Source of the DNA: Candidatus Methanoperedens sp. BLZ2
GTDB taxonomy: Archaea; Halobacteriota; Methanosarcinia; Methanosarcinales; Methanoperedenaceae
Assembly (NCBI RefSeq): GCF_002487355.1
Contig: NZ_NTMG01000062.1
Span: forward strand, 1 to 64,000
Length of the DNA stretch: 64,000 bases
Direction: 5' to 3'
Shown one piece after another: positions 35,985 through 43,637 of the stretch. The notes under the pieces are model-generated. The model had not been told where the DNA came from. It worked only from the letters and a program-made list of their open reading frames with translations, and searched no databases. The first letter of the stretch is position 1, and the number at the start of each line of letters is the position of its first letter. The position numbers and the translations under genes were made by a program.

Positions 35985-36742
35985 TCAAGACAACAATTTT
36001 ACGGACAAAAAAACCCAGACTTAAAGACCCTATACTTATCGAAGGGCTTCCCGGGGTCGGGCATGTGGGGAAACTTGTGGCAGAACATATGATCGAGGAA
36101 CTGGGCGCTAAAAAAATAATGGAAATTTACTCACCGCATCTGCCCCCCCAGGTCATTGTCGAAGACGATGGTACCATCAGGCTTGTAAAAAATGAATTAT
36201 ACGCATATAAATCAAAAGGTAAAAATGATATATTAATACTCATTGGGGACCACCAGAGCGCTACGAACGAAGGACATTATGAATTGACCGGTGTATTCCT
36301 TGATATAGCAGAAGAATTCAAGGTAAAGCGAATTTATGCCCTTGGAGGATATGGTGTTGGCCAGCTCGTTGAGACTGAAACAGTTCTCGGGGCAGCTAAC
36401 AATATTAAACTTGTTAAGGAATTGAAAGGATACGGTGTTGAATTCAAGCCCAATGAACCCGGCGGCGGTATTGTGGGAGCATCAGGATTACTTCTCGGTC
36501 TTGGGGAATTGCGCGGTATTGATGCGGCCTGCCTCATGGGTGTAACATCAGGATATCTTGTTGATCCTAAAAGCGCCCAGGCCGTTCTTAAAGTTCTTTG
36601 CAAGGTCCTTGAAATAGAAGTTGATATGGCAGCCCTGGAAGAAAGGGCATCGGAAATGGAAAAGATAGTCGCAAAACTGCGGGAAATGGAGCAGGGACAA
36701 ATGCCTGCTTCAACCGATGAGGATTTAAGATATATAGGTTAA
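35981..36742 (+). CDS. PAC2-family protein, proteasome assembly chaperone-like
   Basis: The 253-residue protein has the family N-terminus (LIEGLPGVGHVGKLVAEHM) and IGDHQSATNEGHYELTG. GGYGVG, EPGGGIVGASGLLLGLG and a C-terminal helix follow. PAC2-fold proteins include eukaryotic proteasome assembly chaperones; archaeal members (COG2047) are likewise proposed to assist proteasome assembly. It ends the translation operon and converges on hsp20. Confidence 0.93.
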   Translation: MIKTTILRTKKPRLKDPILIEGLPGVGHVGKLVAEHMIEELGAKKIMEIYSPHLPPQVIVEDDGTIRLVKNELYAYKSKGKNDILILIGDHQSATNEGHYELTGVFLDIAEEFKVKRIYALGGYGVGQLVETETVLGAANNIKLVKELKGYGVEFKPNEPGGGIVGASGLLLGLGELRGIDAACLMGVTSGYLVDPKSAQAVLKVLCKVLEIEVDMAALEERASEMEKIVAKLREMEQGQMPASTDEDLRYIG

Positions 36743-36760
36743 ATTTTTTTAAAATAGTAT

Positions 36761-36779
36761 TGATGGCTTAAAGCCATCA
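36761..36779. terminator. Palindromic hairpin between convergent genes
   Basis: TGATGGCTTAAAGCCATCA has two 9-base complementary arms. It lies between the PAC2 stop and the hsp20 stop and may end transcription from both sides, though there is no long T run on the plus strand after it. Confidence 0.4.
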
Positions 36780-36787
36780 TCATTGAT

Positions 36788-37246
36788 CTATTCAATCTGA
36801 AGGGGTGTTTTCTTCTTGATCTCGGTCCTGGGCATTTTGATCTCAAGAATCCCATTCTTATAAGTTGCTTTTGAGTTCTCAGGATCCACCGGCGACGGCA
36901 GGGAAATTGCCCTATAATAACTGCCACTTCGTCTTTCCCTGTAAATATAACCCTTTTCTTCCTTCTTTTCTTCCTGTTTTGTCTCGGCCGATATCTCAAG
37001 CCTGTCCTCTGTGACATTGATTTTGATATTCTCTTTTTCAAGACCTGGCATTTCTGCTGTTGCAGTTATCTCTTTATCATTCTCCGCCAGATCTATGAAA
37101 GGTTCACGATTTTCGGCAGGAACAATAGCGCCGCTTTCTCCAGATGACAATAAATGTCTTGATGCCGGTCTTCCCCAGAAATTTTCAAACATCCTGTTCA
37201 TAGTTTCTTCAAATCTTCTGAAATCACTCCATGATGATTCTACCAT
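36788..37246 (-). CDS. Hsp20 small heat shock protein
   Basis: The 152-residue chaperone has an alpha-crystallin domain from about residue 45 to 140 (FIDLAENDKEITATAEMPGL, then YKNGILEIKMPR). The usual short N-terminal arm is FRRFEETMNRMFENFWGRP. It binds unfolding proteins as an oligomer. It is a single gene divergent from a flavoprotein gene. Confidence 0.95.
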   Translation of the reverse strand: MVESSWSDFRRFEETMNRMFENFWGRPASRHLLSSGESGAIVPAENREPFIDLAENDKEITATAEMPGLEKENIKINVTEDRLEISAETKQEEKKEEKGYIYRERRSGSYYRAISLPSPVDPENSKATYKNGILEIKMPRTEIKKKTPLQIE

Positions 37247-37337
37247 TACTAACTACCTCCAATACCATTTCTGTAAATGATAATACTTAAGTTTAACGCC
37301 GTCATCTATTTGAAGTATACCTGCCAATTCAAAATAT

Positions 37338-37970
37338 GTGAACGCCGAACACAGGATAAAACTTTTTGGTATTTGCGGAAGCCCGAAAAAAGGCGCAACC
37401 GATTACATTGTGCAGGAAGCCTTAAAATACGCAAAAGAAAAATATAACGTTGAGACCGAATATTTTTCTGCTATGGGTAAAAAAATGAACTTCTGCATCC
37501 ATTGCGATTACTGCATACGCGAGAAAAAAGGATGTATCCATAAAGATGATATGCCGGAAGTTTATGAAAAACTCAAATGGGCTGATGCTATCATAATAGG
37601 GACACCGGTATATCAGGGATCGGTCAGCGGACAAACCAAAGTCATAATGGACAGGTGCAGGGCGCTTGCAGCCCAGGATATACATTTTATCCTTAACAAA
37701 CCCGGGGCAGCTTTTGCTGTTGGAGGCGACCGCATTGGAGGGCAGGAACCATCGATCCGGACGATACTGGACTTCTACATGATCAATGAGGCAATTCCAG
37801 TCGGAGGCGGCTCGTTCGGGGCAAATCTTGGCGGAACTTTCTGGTCAAAGGACAAAGGAGCAGAAGGCGCAAAAAAAGACGAGGAAGGATTAAAGAGCAT
37901 GCATAAAACTATAAACAGGTTGATCAAATTAGCTTCAATTTTGAATAATAAAAAACCCAAAGTAATATAA
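37338..37970 (+). CDS. Iron-sulfur flavoprotein (Isf family)
   Basis: The 210-residue protein has a flavodoxin-like FMN site (GICGSPKKGATDYIV) and a compact cysteine cluster CIHCDYCIREKKGC. This Cx2Cx2Cx6C spacing is the 4Fe-4S ligand set of the Isf family of methanogens. Isf proteins reduce oxygen or hydrogen peroxide with electrons from ferredoxin. The start is GTG at 37338. A C-terminal helix ends the protein. A role in oxidative defence is inferred from the family. Confidence 0.9.
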   Translation: MNAEHRIKLFGICGSPKKGATDYIVQEALKYAKEKYNVETEYFSAMGKKMNFCIHCDYCIREKKGCIHKDDMPEVYEKLKWADAIIIGTPVYQGSVSGQTKVIMDRCRALAAQDIHFILNKPGAAFAVGGDRIGGQEPSIRTILDFYMINEAIPVGGGSFGANLGGTFWSKDKGAEGAKKDEEGLKSMHKTINRLIKLASILNNKKPKVI

Positions 37971-38109
37971 TTTAAAATAATATTGGGATATATTAAAGTA
38001 TAAAAAGAACAATATCCACCCGAACGTATGGGTATGAAGAGTCTATTAGACTTGAAAACTATATTGAAAATGGATAATCTGCGGCAAGAAAAGTAGGGGT
38101 ACCATTAAC

Positions 38110-39669
38110 ATGGTAACTAAAGACATCTCGGAAAAGAAGAAACTTGAAATCAGCCTGAAAGATTCAGAAGCAAAATACCGCGACCTTTTTGAGAATGCCC
38201 AGGATGCTATGTACACCCTGGATATGAATGGTACTTTCCTTGCAATGAACAATGTGGGGATTGATGCACTTGGCGCAACAAAAGATGAAATAATCGGAAG
38301 CAACTTATCAGAATGGCTCACGCCTGAAAGCATGGAGATTGCCAGGAAGAGGCTGAAGGAATATTCTAACGGTATCCATAAAGGGCCGATGGTCTATGAA
38401 ATGGTCCGGAAAGACGGAGAACACATATGGGTTGAGGTTAAGAATAGATTTATCAGGGACGGGGAAAGGATAACGGGAACTCACGGCATTGCAAGGGATA
38501 TTACTGAAAAAATAAGACTGGAGCATCAGCTCAAAGAATCAGAAGCAAGATACCGCGACCTTTTTGAGAATGCAGATTACCCTATGTACACAATTGATAT
38601 GAATGGTATATTCCAATCAATTAATAACGCTGGCTGCAGGATACTTGAAGCCGGGAAAGAAAAGATAATAGGTACCCATATTGTCAATTGGCTCACTCCT
38701 GAAAGTCTCGAATCAGCAAAGCAAAGGATTAAAAAACATTTGTCAAGTGTATCTATTGAAGAACCGGTAATATATGAACTGGTCTGCAATAATGGAGAGC
38801 ACCGATGGGCCGAGATAAGAACACGTCCCATCAAAGAAGGAAACAGGATCACTGGAATTCATGGCATAGGACGCGATATAACTGAGAAAATAAAATTGGA
38901 ACAAAAGCTCAAGGATTATCGTGTAAAACTGGAAAGATCCTATGAGGAATTGTTAGAAGCAGACAATGTCAAAACTGAATTCATATCAAATATCACTCAT
39001 GAATTACTGACACCTCTTACCTCCATAAGGGGTTTTGTGGAATTGCTTGATGATGAAACAATGGGCAAGGTCAATGTAGAGCAAAAAAAGAGCCTTGAAA
39101 TAATACTTCGTAATTCTGACCGGTTGATAAAGCTTATAAAAGAATTACTGGATACTTCAAATCTGGAAAATAATAAACTTGGATTGCAGTTCGGGCTTGT
39201 TTCCTTAAACAGTATTCTTTCAAAAACTATCCAGGATATCCATCCACAGGCTAATGATAAACAAATTATTATCATCAAGGATATTCAACAACTTCCTGAA
39301 ATCTGGGGAGATGAAGAAAGACTGTTACAGGTTATAATGAATTTACTTATAAATGCAATAAAATTTACACCTCATACGGGAAAAATCACAATTAAAGCAA
39401 AAGAAGATAGTGAACATGTCAAAATCAGTATTTCAGATACTGGTATTGGTATTCCTGCTGATAAATTAAATAGCATATTTGAAAGATTCTACCAGGTGGA
39501 CGGGTCAGCAAAAAGAAAATACGGCGGCGCGGGACTCGGGCTTTCCATTTGCAAAAGCATAATAGATAAACACTATGGAAAAATATGGGCTCAAAGTGAC
39601 GGTAAAGGAAGTACTTTTCATATACTCCTGCCAAAATTAAAGAATAAGGAAGGTGAAAATAATGTCTGA
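38110..39669 (+). CDS. PAS-PAS sensor histidine kinase
   Basis: The 519-residue protein opens in the middle of a PAS/PAC unit (TKDISEKKKLEISLKDSEAKY), which suggests a lost or truncated N-terminal sensor domain. Two PAS-PAC units follow (about 22-140 and 145-265). The kinase core then has H-box ISNITHELLTPLTSIRGF, N-box QVIMNLLINAIKF, DTGIGIP and GGAGLGLSIC. No transmembrane helix is seen, so it senses inside the cell. No response regulator is adjacent. It overlaps the next gene by eight bases. Confidence 0.9.
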   Translation: MVTKDISEKKKLEISLKDSEAKYRDLFENAQDAMYTLDMNGTFLAMNNVGIDALGATKDEIIGSNLSEWLTPESMEIARKRLKEYSNGIHKGPMVYEMVRKDGEHIWVEVKNRFIRDGERITGTHGIARDITEKIRLEHQLKESEARYRDLFENADYPMYTIDMNGIFQSINNAGCRILEAGKEKIIGTHIVNWLTPESLESAKQRIKKHLSSVSIEEPVIYELVCNNGEHRWAEIRTRPIKEGNRITGIHGIGRDITEKIKLEQKLKDYRVKLERSYEELLEADNVKTEFISNITHELLTPLTSIRGFVELLDDETMGKVNVEQKKSLEIILRNSDRLIKLIKELLDTSNLENNKLGLQFGLVSLNSILSKTIQDIHPQANDKQIIIIKDIQQLPEIWGDEERLLQVIMNLLINAIKFTPHTGKITIKAKEDSEHVKISISDTGIGIPADKLNSIFERFYQVDGSAKRKYGGAGLGLSICKSIIDKHYGKIWAQSDGKGSTFHILLPKLKNKEGENNV

Positions 39670-40450
39670 TCCGGGGATCGAAGCCGGGAGGATATGGGCT
39701 TCGTTTTATAAAAGCTGGATAATAGCAAAACGGAATTTCTTCACCATTTTTGAGGTGATATTCTGGCCATTTATCGGTCTTATGTCTATTGGTCTTATGG
39801 CAACATTTTTTTCAATGGCACAAACCACTATATCTTTTCTCCTGATAGGTGCGATCGCTCTATCCATCATCCAGGTATGCCAGATAGATATCGCATATGT
39901 AATGCTTTTTGATATGTGGAGCAAAAGTGTGAAACACACGTTCATGGCGCCGGTCAGGGGCTTTCACCTCATAATCGGCTCGCTTCTATTTGGCATTCTT
40001 CGAAGCACGCTTGTCTTTATTATCCTTATGGTACTGTCCTTCTATTTTTTCAGCTTTGATTTCCTTGTTGCCGGAATCTGGCCGACTCTGGTTTTTTTGG
40101 GCGGGCTTTTCCTGACCTCAGCCTCGATTGGAATTCTTGTTTGTATTTCAATTCTCAGGTTCGGACAGCGCGCTGAGGTGGTAGCCTGGACATTAACAGG
40201 GATAATGATGTTCATTTGCGGGATCTATTATCCGGTTTCTATGCTTCCGCCGGCCATACAGCTAATAGCAAAAGCGATTCCTCTTACTTATTTTCTTGAA
40301 TATATGAGATCTTTTTATGGATATGGGGAAGCAAATGTAATGTTTGGTTTCGGTCTGGGATTTTTTTATTTCGTTATCGGCATGATAGTTCTTGATGCGG
40401 CCATTATTAATGCAAGACGTTCCGGAATGCTTCTGAGATTATCGGAATGA
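39662..40450 (+). CDS. ABC-2 type transporter permease
   Basis: The 262-residue protein has six predicted helices and the ABC-2 pattern, with a C-terminal block YYPVSMLPPAIQLIAKAIPL followed by TYFLEYMRSF. ATG 39662 has AAGGAAGGTGA before it and is preferred to an ATG nine bases upstream. It overlaps the histidine kinase gene by eight bases. No ATPase gene adjoins it here, so its partner is encoded elsewhere. The substrate is unknown. Confidence 0.88.
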   Translation: MSDPGIEAGRIWASFYKSWIIAKRNFFTIFEVIFWPFIGLMSIGLMATFFSMAQTTISFLLIGAIALSIIQVCQIDIAYVMLFDMWSKSVKHTFMAPVRGFHLIIGSLLFGILRSTLVFIILMVLSFYFFSFDFLVAGIWPTLVFLGGLFLTSASIGILVCISILRFGQRAEVVAWTLTGIMMFICGIYYPVSMLPPAIQLIAKAIPLTYFLEYMRSFYGYGEANVMFGFGLGFFYFVIGMIVLDAAIINARRSGMLLRLSE

Positions 40451-40568
40451 ACACTTGAAATCCCGTAGTTCTTACTATTTGATCTTGATATTACAATTAC
40501 AAAGGTATGATTCATCTAAAGCTCCAAGGGCTAAGTGTTCTTTACTTTAACCCAACGTTATAATGATT

Positions 40569-40835
40569 TTATTTATGACTCAGTATCTTTTTATTGTAAT
40601 ATTTTTCATATTCGCTGATCAAAACATCTGCATATTCATTCCATGACCCGTCTGGCACGAAATTATAATCTGAAAGTTCCCTGACAAGCTCAATTCTTTC
40701 GATCTCTTCGGGTTTTTTCTTTCCCTGGTATATTCTTTCAAATACCTCACCTACAGACATAAGACCGATCTGCGCATCCCCTATGCTTACCAGGGTTATT
40801 CTGTCATTATTTGATTGACGATTTATCTTTCCCAT
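40569..40835 (-). CDS. Small protein of unknown function, 88 aa
   Basis: The protein has a basic start, a short beta-like part (RITLVSIGDAQIGLMSVGEV) and a helical end with YNFVPDGSWNEYADVLISEY. I recognise no named family. It is preceded by GGAGGTAA, which lies inside the end of a SufC-like fragment, so the two are translated from one transcript. It may be a partner of an iron-sulfur or redox system, but this rests only on the neighbour. Confidence 0.55.
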   Translation of the reverse strand: MGKINRQSNNDRITLVSIGDAQIGLMSVGEVFERIYQGKKKPEEIERIELVRELSDYNFVPDGSWNEYADVLISEYEKYYNKKILSHK

Positions 40836-40840
40836 ATAGA

Positions 40841-40966
40841 TTACCTCCTTTCATTTTTTCCAAGAATTGCATGGACTTCACCAGGATGAACTAAAAGTGA
40901 GAGTCCTGAAAAAATATCTTTTTCTTTCACCCCGCAGGTAATTTCTTTGATCTCAAGTAAAGGCAT
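40841..40966 (-). pseudogene. SufC-like ABC ATPase, N-terminal fragment
   Basis: A 41-codon frame (MPLLEIKEITCGV, then FSGLSLLVHPGEVHAILGKN) matches the first strands of SufC-type ABC ATPases. It stops within what should be the Walker A motif (GKN followed by ERR and a stop). All later motifs are missing. The stop lies five bases before the next ATG, and the AGGAGGTAA there serves as its ribosome binding site. Confidence 0.6.
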
Positions 40967-41092
40967 AGCATTCTCCCACGTCAGCTAATTTTTTTGTTCC
41001 TTTCATATTCTATATTATTGACCTCATATATACTAACTTTTCGGTATAATACTGCTATCTTATTATTGATTAACCCCTGAGAGTATAAATAA

Positions 41093-41815
41093 ATGTCAAA
41101 AAACCTCGAACAGGATAGAATACAGGCAATTGATTTTGTAAGAGGTATTGATATCATATTTATGGTTTTATTTAATTATTCTATCACTCTGGATTATTTC
41201 AATTTGATAAGGATCCCCTCAAGTAGTTTATACCGCTACATCCTTCCTGTTTCTATCGCTTCTATTTTTATTTTCATATCAGGTGTTACATCTTATATAA
41301 GCTATCAAAAACAAAAGGAAAAAGTAACAAGGAAGTATTTAATACGGGGAATAAAGCTTCTTTTTTATGCAATATTAATAACCTTATTCACTTATGTTTT
41401 TGTACCCCGGAATGCGATATTTTTCGGGATACTGCATTTCTTTGCAGTTACCTCTTTTCTCATACCTGTTTTTATAAAGTATAACAAGCTGAACCTGATT
41501 GCCGGTTTATTGTTTATTCTGTCTGGCGTTTATTTGCAGCAACAAACATTCGGTTTTTCATACTTCTTTTGGCTTGGTTTCATTCCTGAAAACTTTTCCA
41601 CATTCGATTATTTTCCTATGATACCATGGATGGGCGTCATTTTACTGGGTATTTATTACGGGAAATATATAGCTGAAAAAACGCAAAAAATCAAGTTTAA
41701 TAGCAATTTTTCAAATATATTTAAATTTTTGGGTAAACATTCGTTAACTGTTTATTTAATTCACCAGCCCCTGCTTATTCTCTTCTTAATCGTTTTTGGG
41801 TTCAAATTATTTTAA
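41093..41815 (+). CDS. DUF1624 family membrane protein
   Basis: The 240-residue protein has about seven helices and the DUF1624 opening (RIQAIDFVRGIDIIFMVLFN). It ends FLGKHSLTVYLIHQPLLILF, typical of acyltransferase-like membrane proteins related to heparan-alpha-glucosaminide N-acetyltransferase. It may acylate an envelope sugar or lipid, but the substrate is unknown. It is a single gene followed by a hairpin. Confidence 0.85.
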   Translation: MSKNLEQDRIQAIDFVRGIDIIFMVLFNYSITLDYFNLIRIPSSSLYRYILPVSIASIFIFISGVTSYISYQKQKEKVTRKYLIRGIKLLFYAILITLFTYVFVPRNAIFFGILHFFAVTSFLIPVFIKYNKLNLIAGLLFILSGVYLQQQTFGFSYFFWLGFIPENFSTFDYFPMIPWMGVILLGIYYGKYIAEKTQKIKFNSNFSNIFKFLGKHSLTVYLIHQPLLILFLIVFGFKLF

Positions 41816-41832
41816 CTCGTATTGTAGCAATT

Positions 41833-41854
41833 GATGCAGCTTTACTGCTGCATC
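41833..41854 (+). terminator. Hairpin after the DUF1624 gene
   Basis: GATGCAGC and GCTGCATC form an 8-bp stem with a six-base loop, 18 bases after the stop. There is no strong T run downstream. Confidence 0.4.
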
Positions 41855-41894
41855 CTTATAGAAGAAATTGGGTTTCTCATGCTTTTTATGCGGC

Positions 41895-41918
41895 CGGATT
41901 GTCATTATAATAATCATT
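41895..41918. repeat. CGGATTGT AT-rich motif, copy 2
   Basis: CGGATTGTCATTATAATAAT differs by one base from 32141-32160. In both places a small ORF begins about 100 bases away. Confidence 0.4.
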
Positions 41919-42001
41919 TTATTAACCAAATATGTATATAAATAATTATGATTATACTTATTATTGATAAGTCCGAGAAAAAGATAGTATCCAGAGGAAT
42001 T

Positions 42002-42118
42002 ATGACCCAGAACAACAACGAAAAGATGATAGAGAAGGCTGAAAGAATGACTGAAGAGCAGGAACACAATAAAGAAAGAACAGGAAGATTTTTACCTATC
42101 TTTTTCTGGACAGACTGA
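42002..42118 (+). CDS. Small ORF, 38 aa
   Basis: The frame codes for a charged helical peptide with a hydrophobic end (TGRFLPIFFWTD). AGAGGAAT lies just before the ATG. A second small ORF follows after 23 bases. Both are unfamiliar and the call rests on the ribosome binding sites. Confidence 0.35.
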   Translation: MTQNNNEKMIEKAERMTEEQEHNKERTGRFLPIFFWTD

Positions 42119-42141
42119 GTTGATAAACGAAGGAGATTCAT

Positions 42142-42279
42142 ATGAATGAAAACACAATACAAAAAGCCGATAAACAAGATATGAATCTGAGGATTGCCCC
42201 GAAATCACTTGACACGGGTTCGAATGGACAGTTCCAGCAATACATGACGTTTTTCGGAATATACCAAATTTCAAAATAA
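42142..42279 (+). CDS. Small ORF, 45 aa
   Basis: GAAGGAGATTCAT precedes the ATG, a good Shine-Dalgarno spacing. The peptide has a charged N-terminal half and ends QQYMTFFGIYQISK. It converges on the radical SAM gene and stops nine bases from its end. I recognise no family. Confidence 0.35.
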   Translation: MNENTIQKADKQDMNLRIAPKSLDTGSNGQFQQYMTFFGIYQISK

Positions 42280-42287
42280 TTTTGCAT

Positions 42288-43637
42288 CTACCGAAGCATT
42301 TTGAACATATTATCAGTGACAGCCTCAAATCCGTCAGCCAGCCTGGCGTACCCGTTTTTCCTGAGCTTGTGCTGCACTATGCCCTTAAAGATCGCAAACC
42401 GCAGTTTTACCTGCGAGAAATCTCCCCTGAACATCAGGAGATTATGCCCCGCCATTTTCCACTCATCGCGTGTTAGCCTGTCTTCAAGCTTCTTGTAAAG
42501 CCCTGTGCCGGGAAGGGGATATGGTAATGTGTAGGACAGGTAATCCGAGGGCAGGCGCGTGGAGAAACGAATCGTCCTGAGTATGGTTTCTTCGGTCTCG
42601 CCAGGGTAGCCTACCATGAAAAATGTTCCCACTTCAATTCCCGCTTTCTTTGCCATCATTACCGCATTTTGCGCTTCTGTGACCGTAAATCTTTTGTTAA
42701 GCATACTTAAGACCCCGTTGTCACCGGATTCTATTCCAAATAAAACTCTGGCACATCCTGCCTCGCGCATATTCTTGAAAAGCTCGAAGTCTACATTATC
42801 CACCCTGCAGAGACAGTCCCATGTGAACACAAGCCTGCGCCTTTTTATCTCATTACAGAGTTTCATAATCCTTTCCTTATTGAGCGTAAAAACGTCATCC
42901 GAGAACCACACCCGGCCGTAGCCCAGCTCCAGCACTTCCTCTACCTCCCCGATAACATCCTGGAAACTCCTTTCCCTGTAGTGGTTCCCGAACACGGGAC
43001 GTGCGCAGTAGTCGCAGTTATATGGGCATCCTCTTGTCGTAATAACAGGCGTGCAGGAATAGCCAAACTTTTTTTCCCAGTATTTCATGTATTTCCGGTT
43101 CTCAAACAAGTCACGGGCAGGATGGGGGATTGAATCGATGTTCTCTATATACTCCCTCAAGTCCATTTTCATTATTCCGCTGTCATCCATTAGCGCAATG
43201 CCCTTTATTCCGGCAAGTTCCTTCCCGGCAAGATGCCTCTTTACAAGCTCAAGCATGGTTTGCTCTCCCTCCCTCAAAACCACCACGTCAAAGTCTTCAA
43301 GGAATTTCCCGGGCTCTGATGTCGGGAATGGCCCTCCAGCGACAAGAAGAGGCTTATCCGGGCGATTTCCAAGAGCCCTTGCTACCTTGAGTGCATTATC
43401 TCTCATTGTGACCATGCAGTATATGCCCACCACGCCTGGCGAAAGCTCCTGGGCGCGTTTAATTAGTTCCTCAGGCAGCATGAAAGTCCCATCAAGTATG
43501 CTGACGCTTATCCCGCTCTCCCGAAGAACAGAAGCCAGGTATCCAAGTCCAAGCGGTGGGAAAAGCCAGAGCTTTCTCCACCCCGGCTCTCTGTGAAAGT
43601 AGGGATATATTAGAAGTACGTCAGTTCTTGAGCTCAT
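42288..43637 (-). CDS. B12-binding domain radical SAM protein
   Basis: The 449-residue protein has an N-terminal cobalamin-binding domain (about 1-150, VLLIYPYFHREPGWRKLWLF, then VVGIYCMVTMRD). A radical SAM core follows with its 4Fe-4S cysteines in TTRGCPYNCDYC (near residue 207). Proteins of this class often methylate unactivated carbons or remodel lipids and glycans. It is the last gene of an operon and overlaps the glycosyltransferase fusion gene by 17 bases, so its substrate is probably the product of that pathway. This is inference. Confidence 0.88.
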   Translation of the reverse strand: MSSRTDVLLIYPYFHREPGWRKLWLFPPLGLGYLASVLRESGISVSILDGTFMLPEELIKRAQELSPGVVGIYCMVTMRDNALKVARALGNRPDKPLLVAGGPFPTSEPGKFLEDFDVVVLREGEQTMLELVKRHLAGKELAGIKGIALMDDSGIMKMDLREYIENIDSIPHPARDLFENRKYMKYWEKKFGYSCTPVITTRGCPYNCDYCARPVFGNHYRERSFQDVIGEVEEVLELGYGRVWFSDDVFTLNKERIMKLCNEIKRRRLVFTWDCLCRVDNVDFELFKNMREAGCARVLFGIESGDNGVLSMLNKRFTVTEAQNAVMMAKKAGIEVGTFFMVGYPGETEETILRTIRFSTRLPSDYLSYTLPYPLPGTGLYKKLEDRLTRDEWKMAGHNLLMFRGDFSQVKLRFAIFKGIVQHKLRKNGYARLADGFEAVTDNMFKMLR

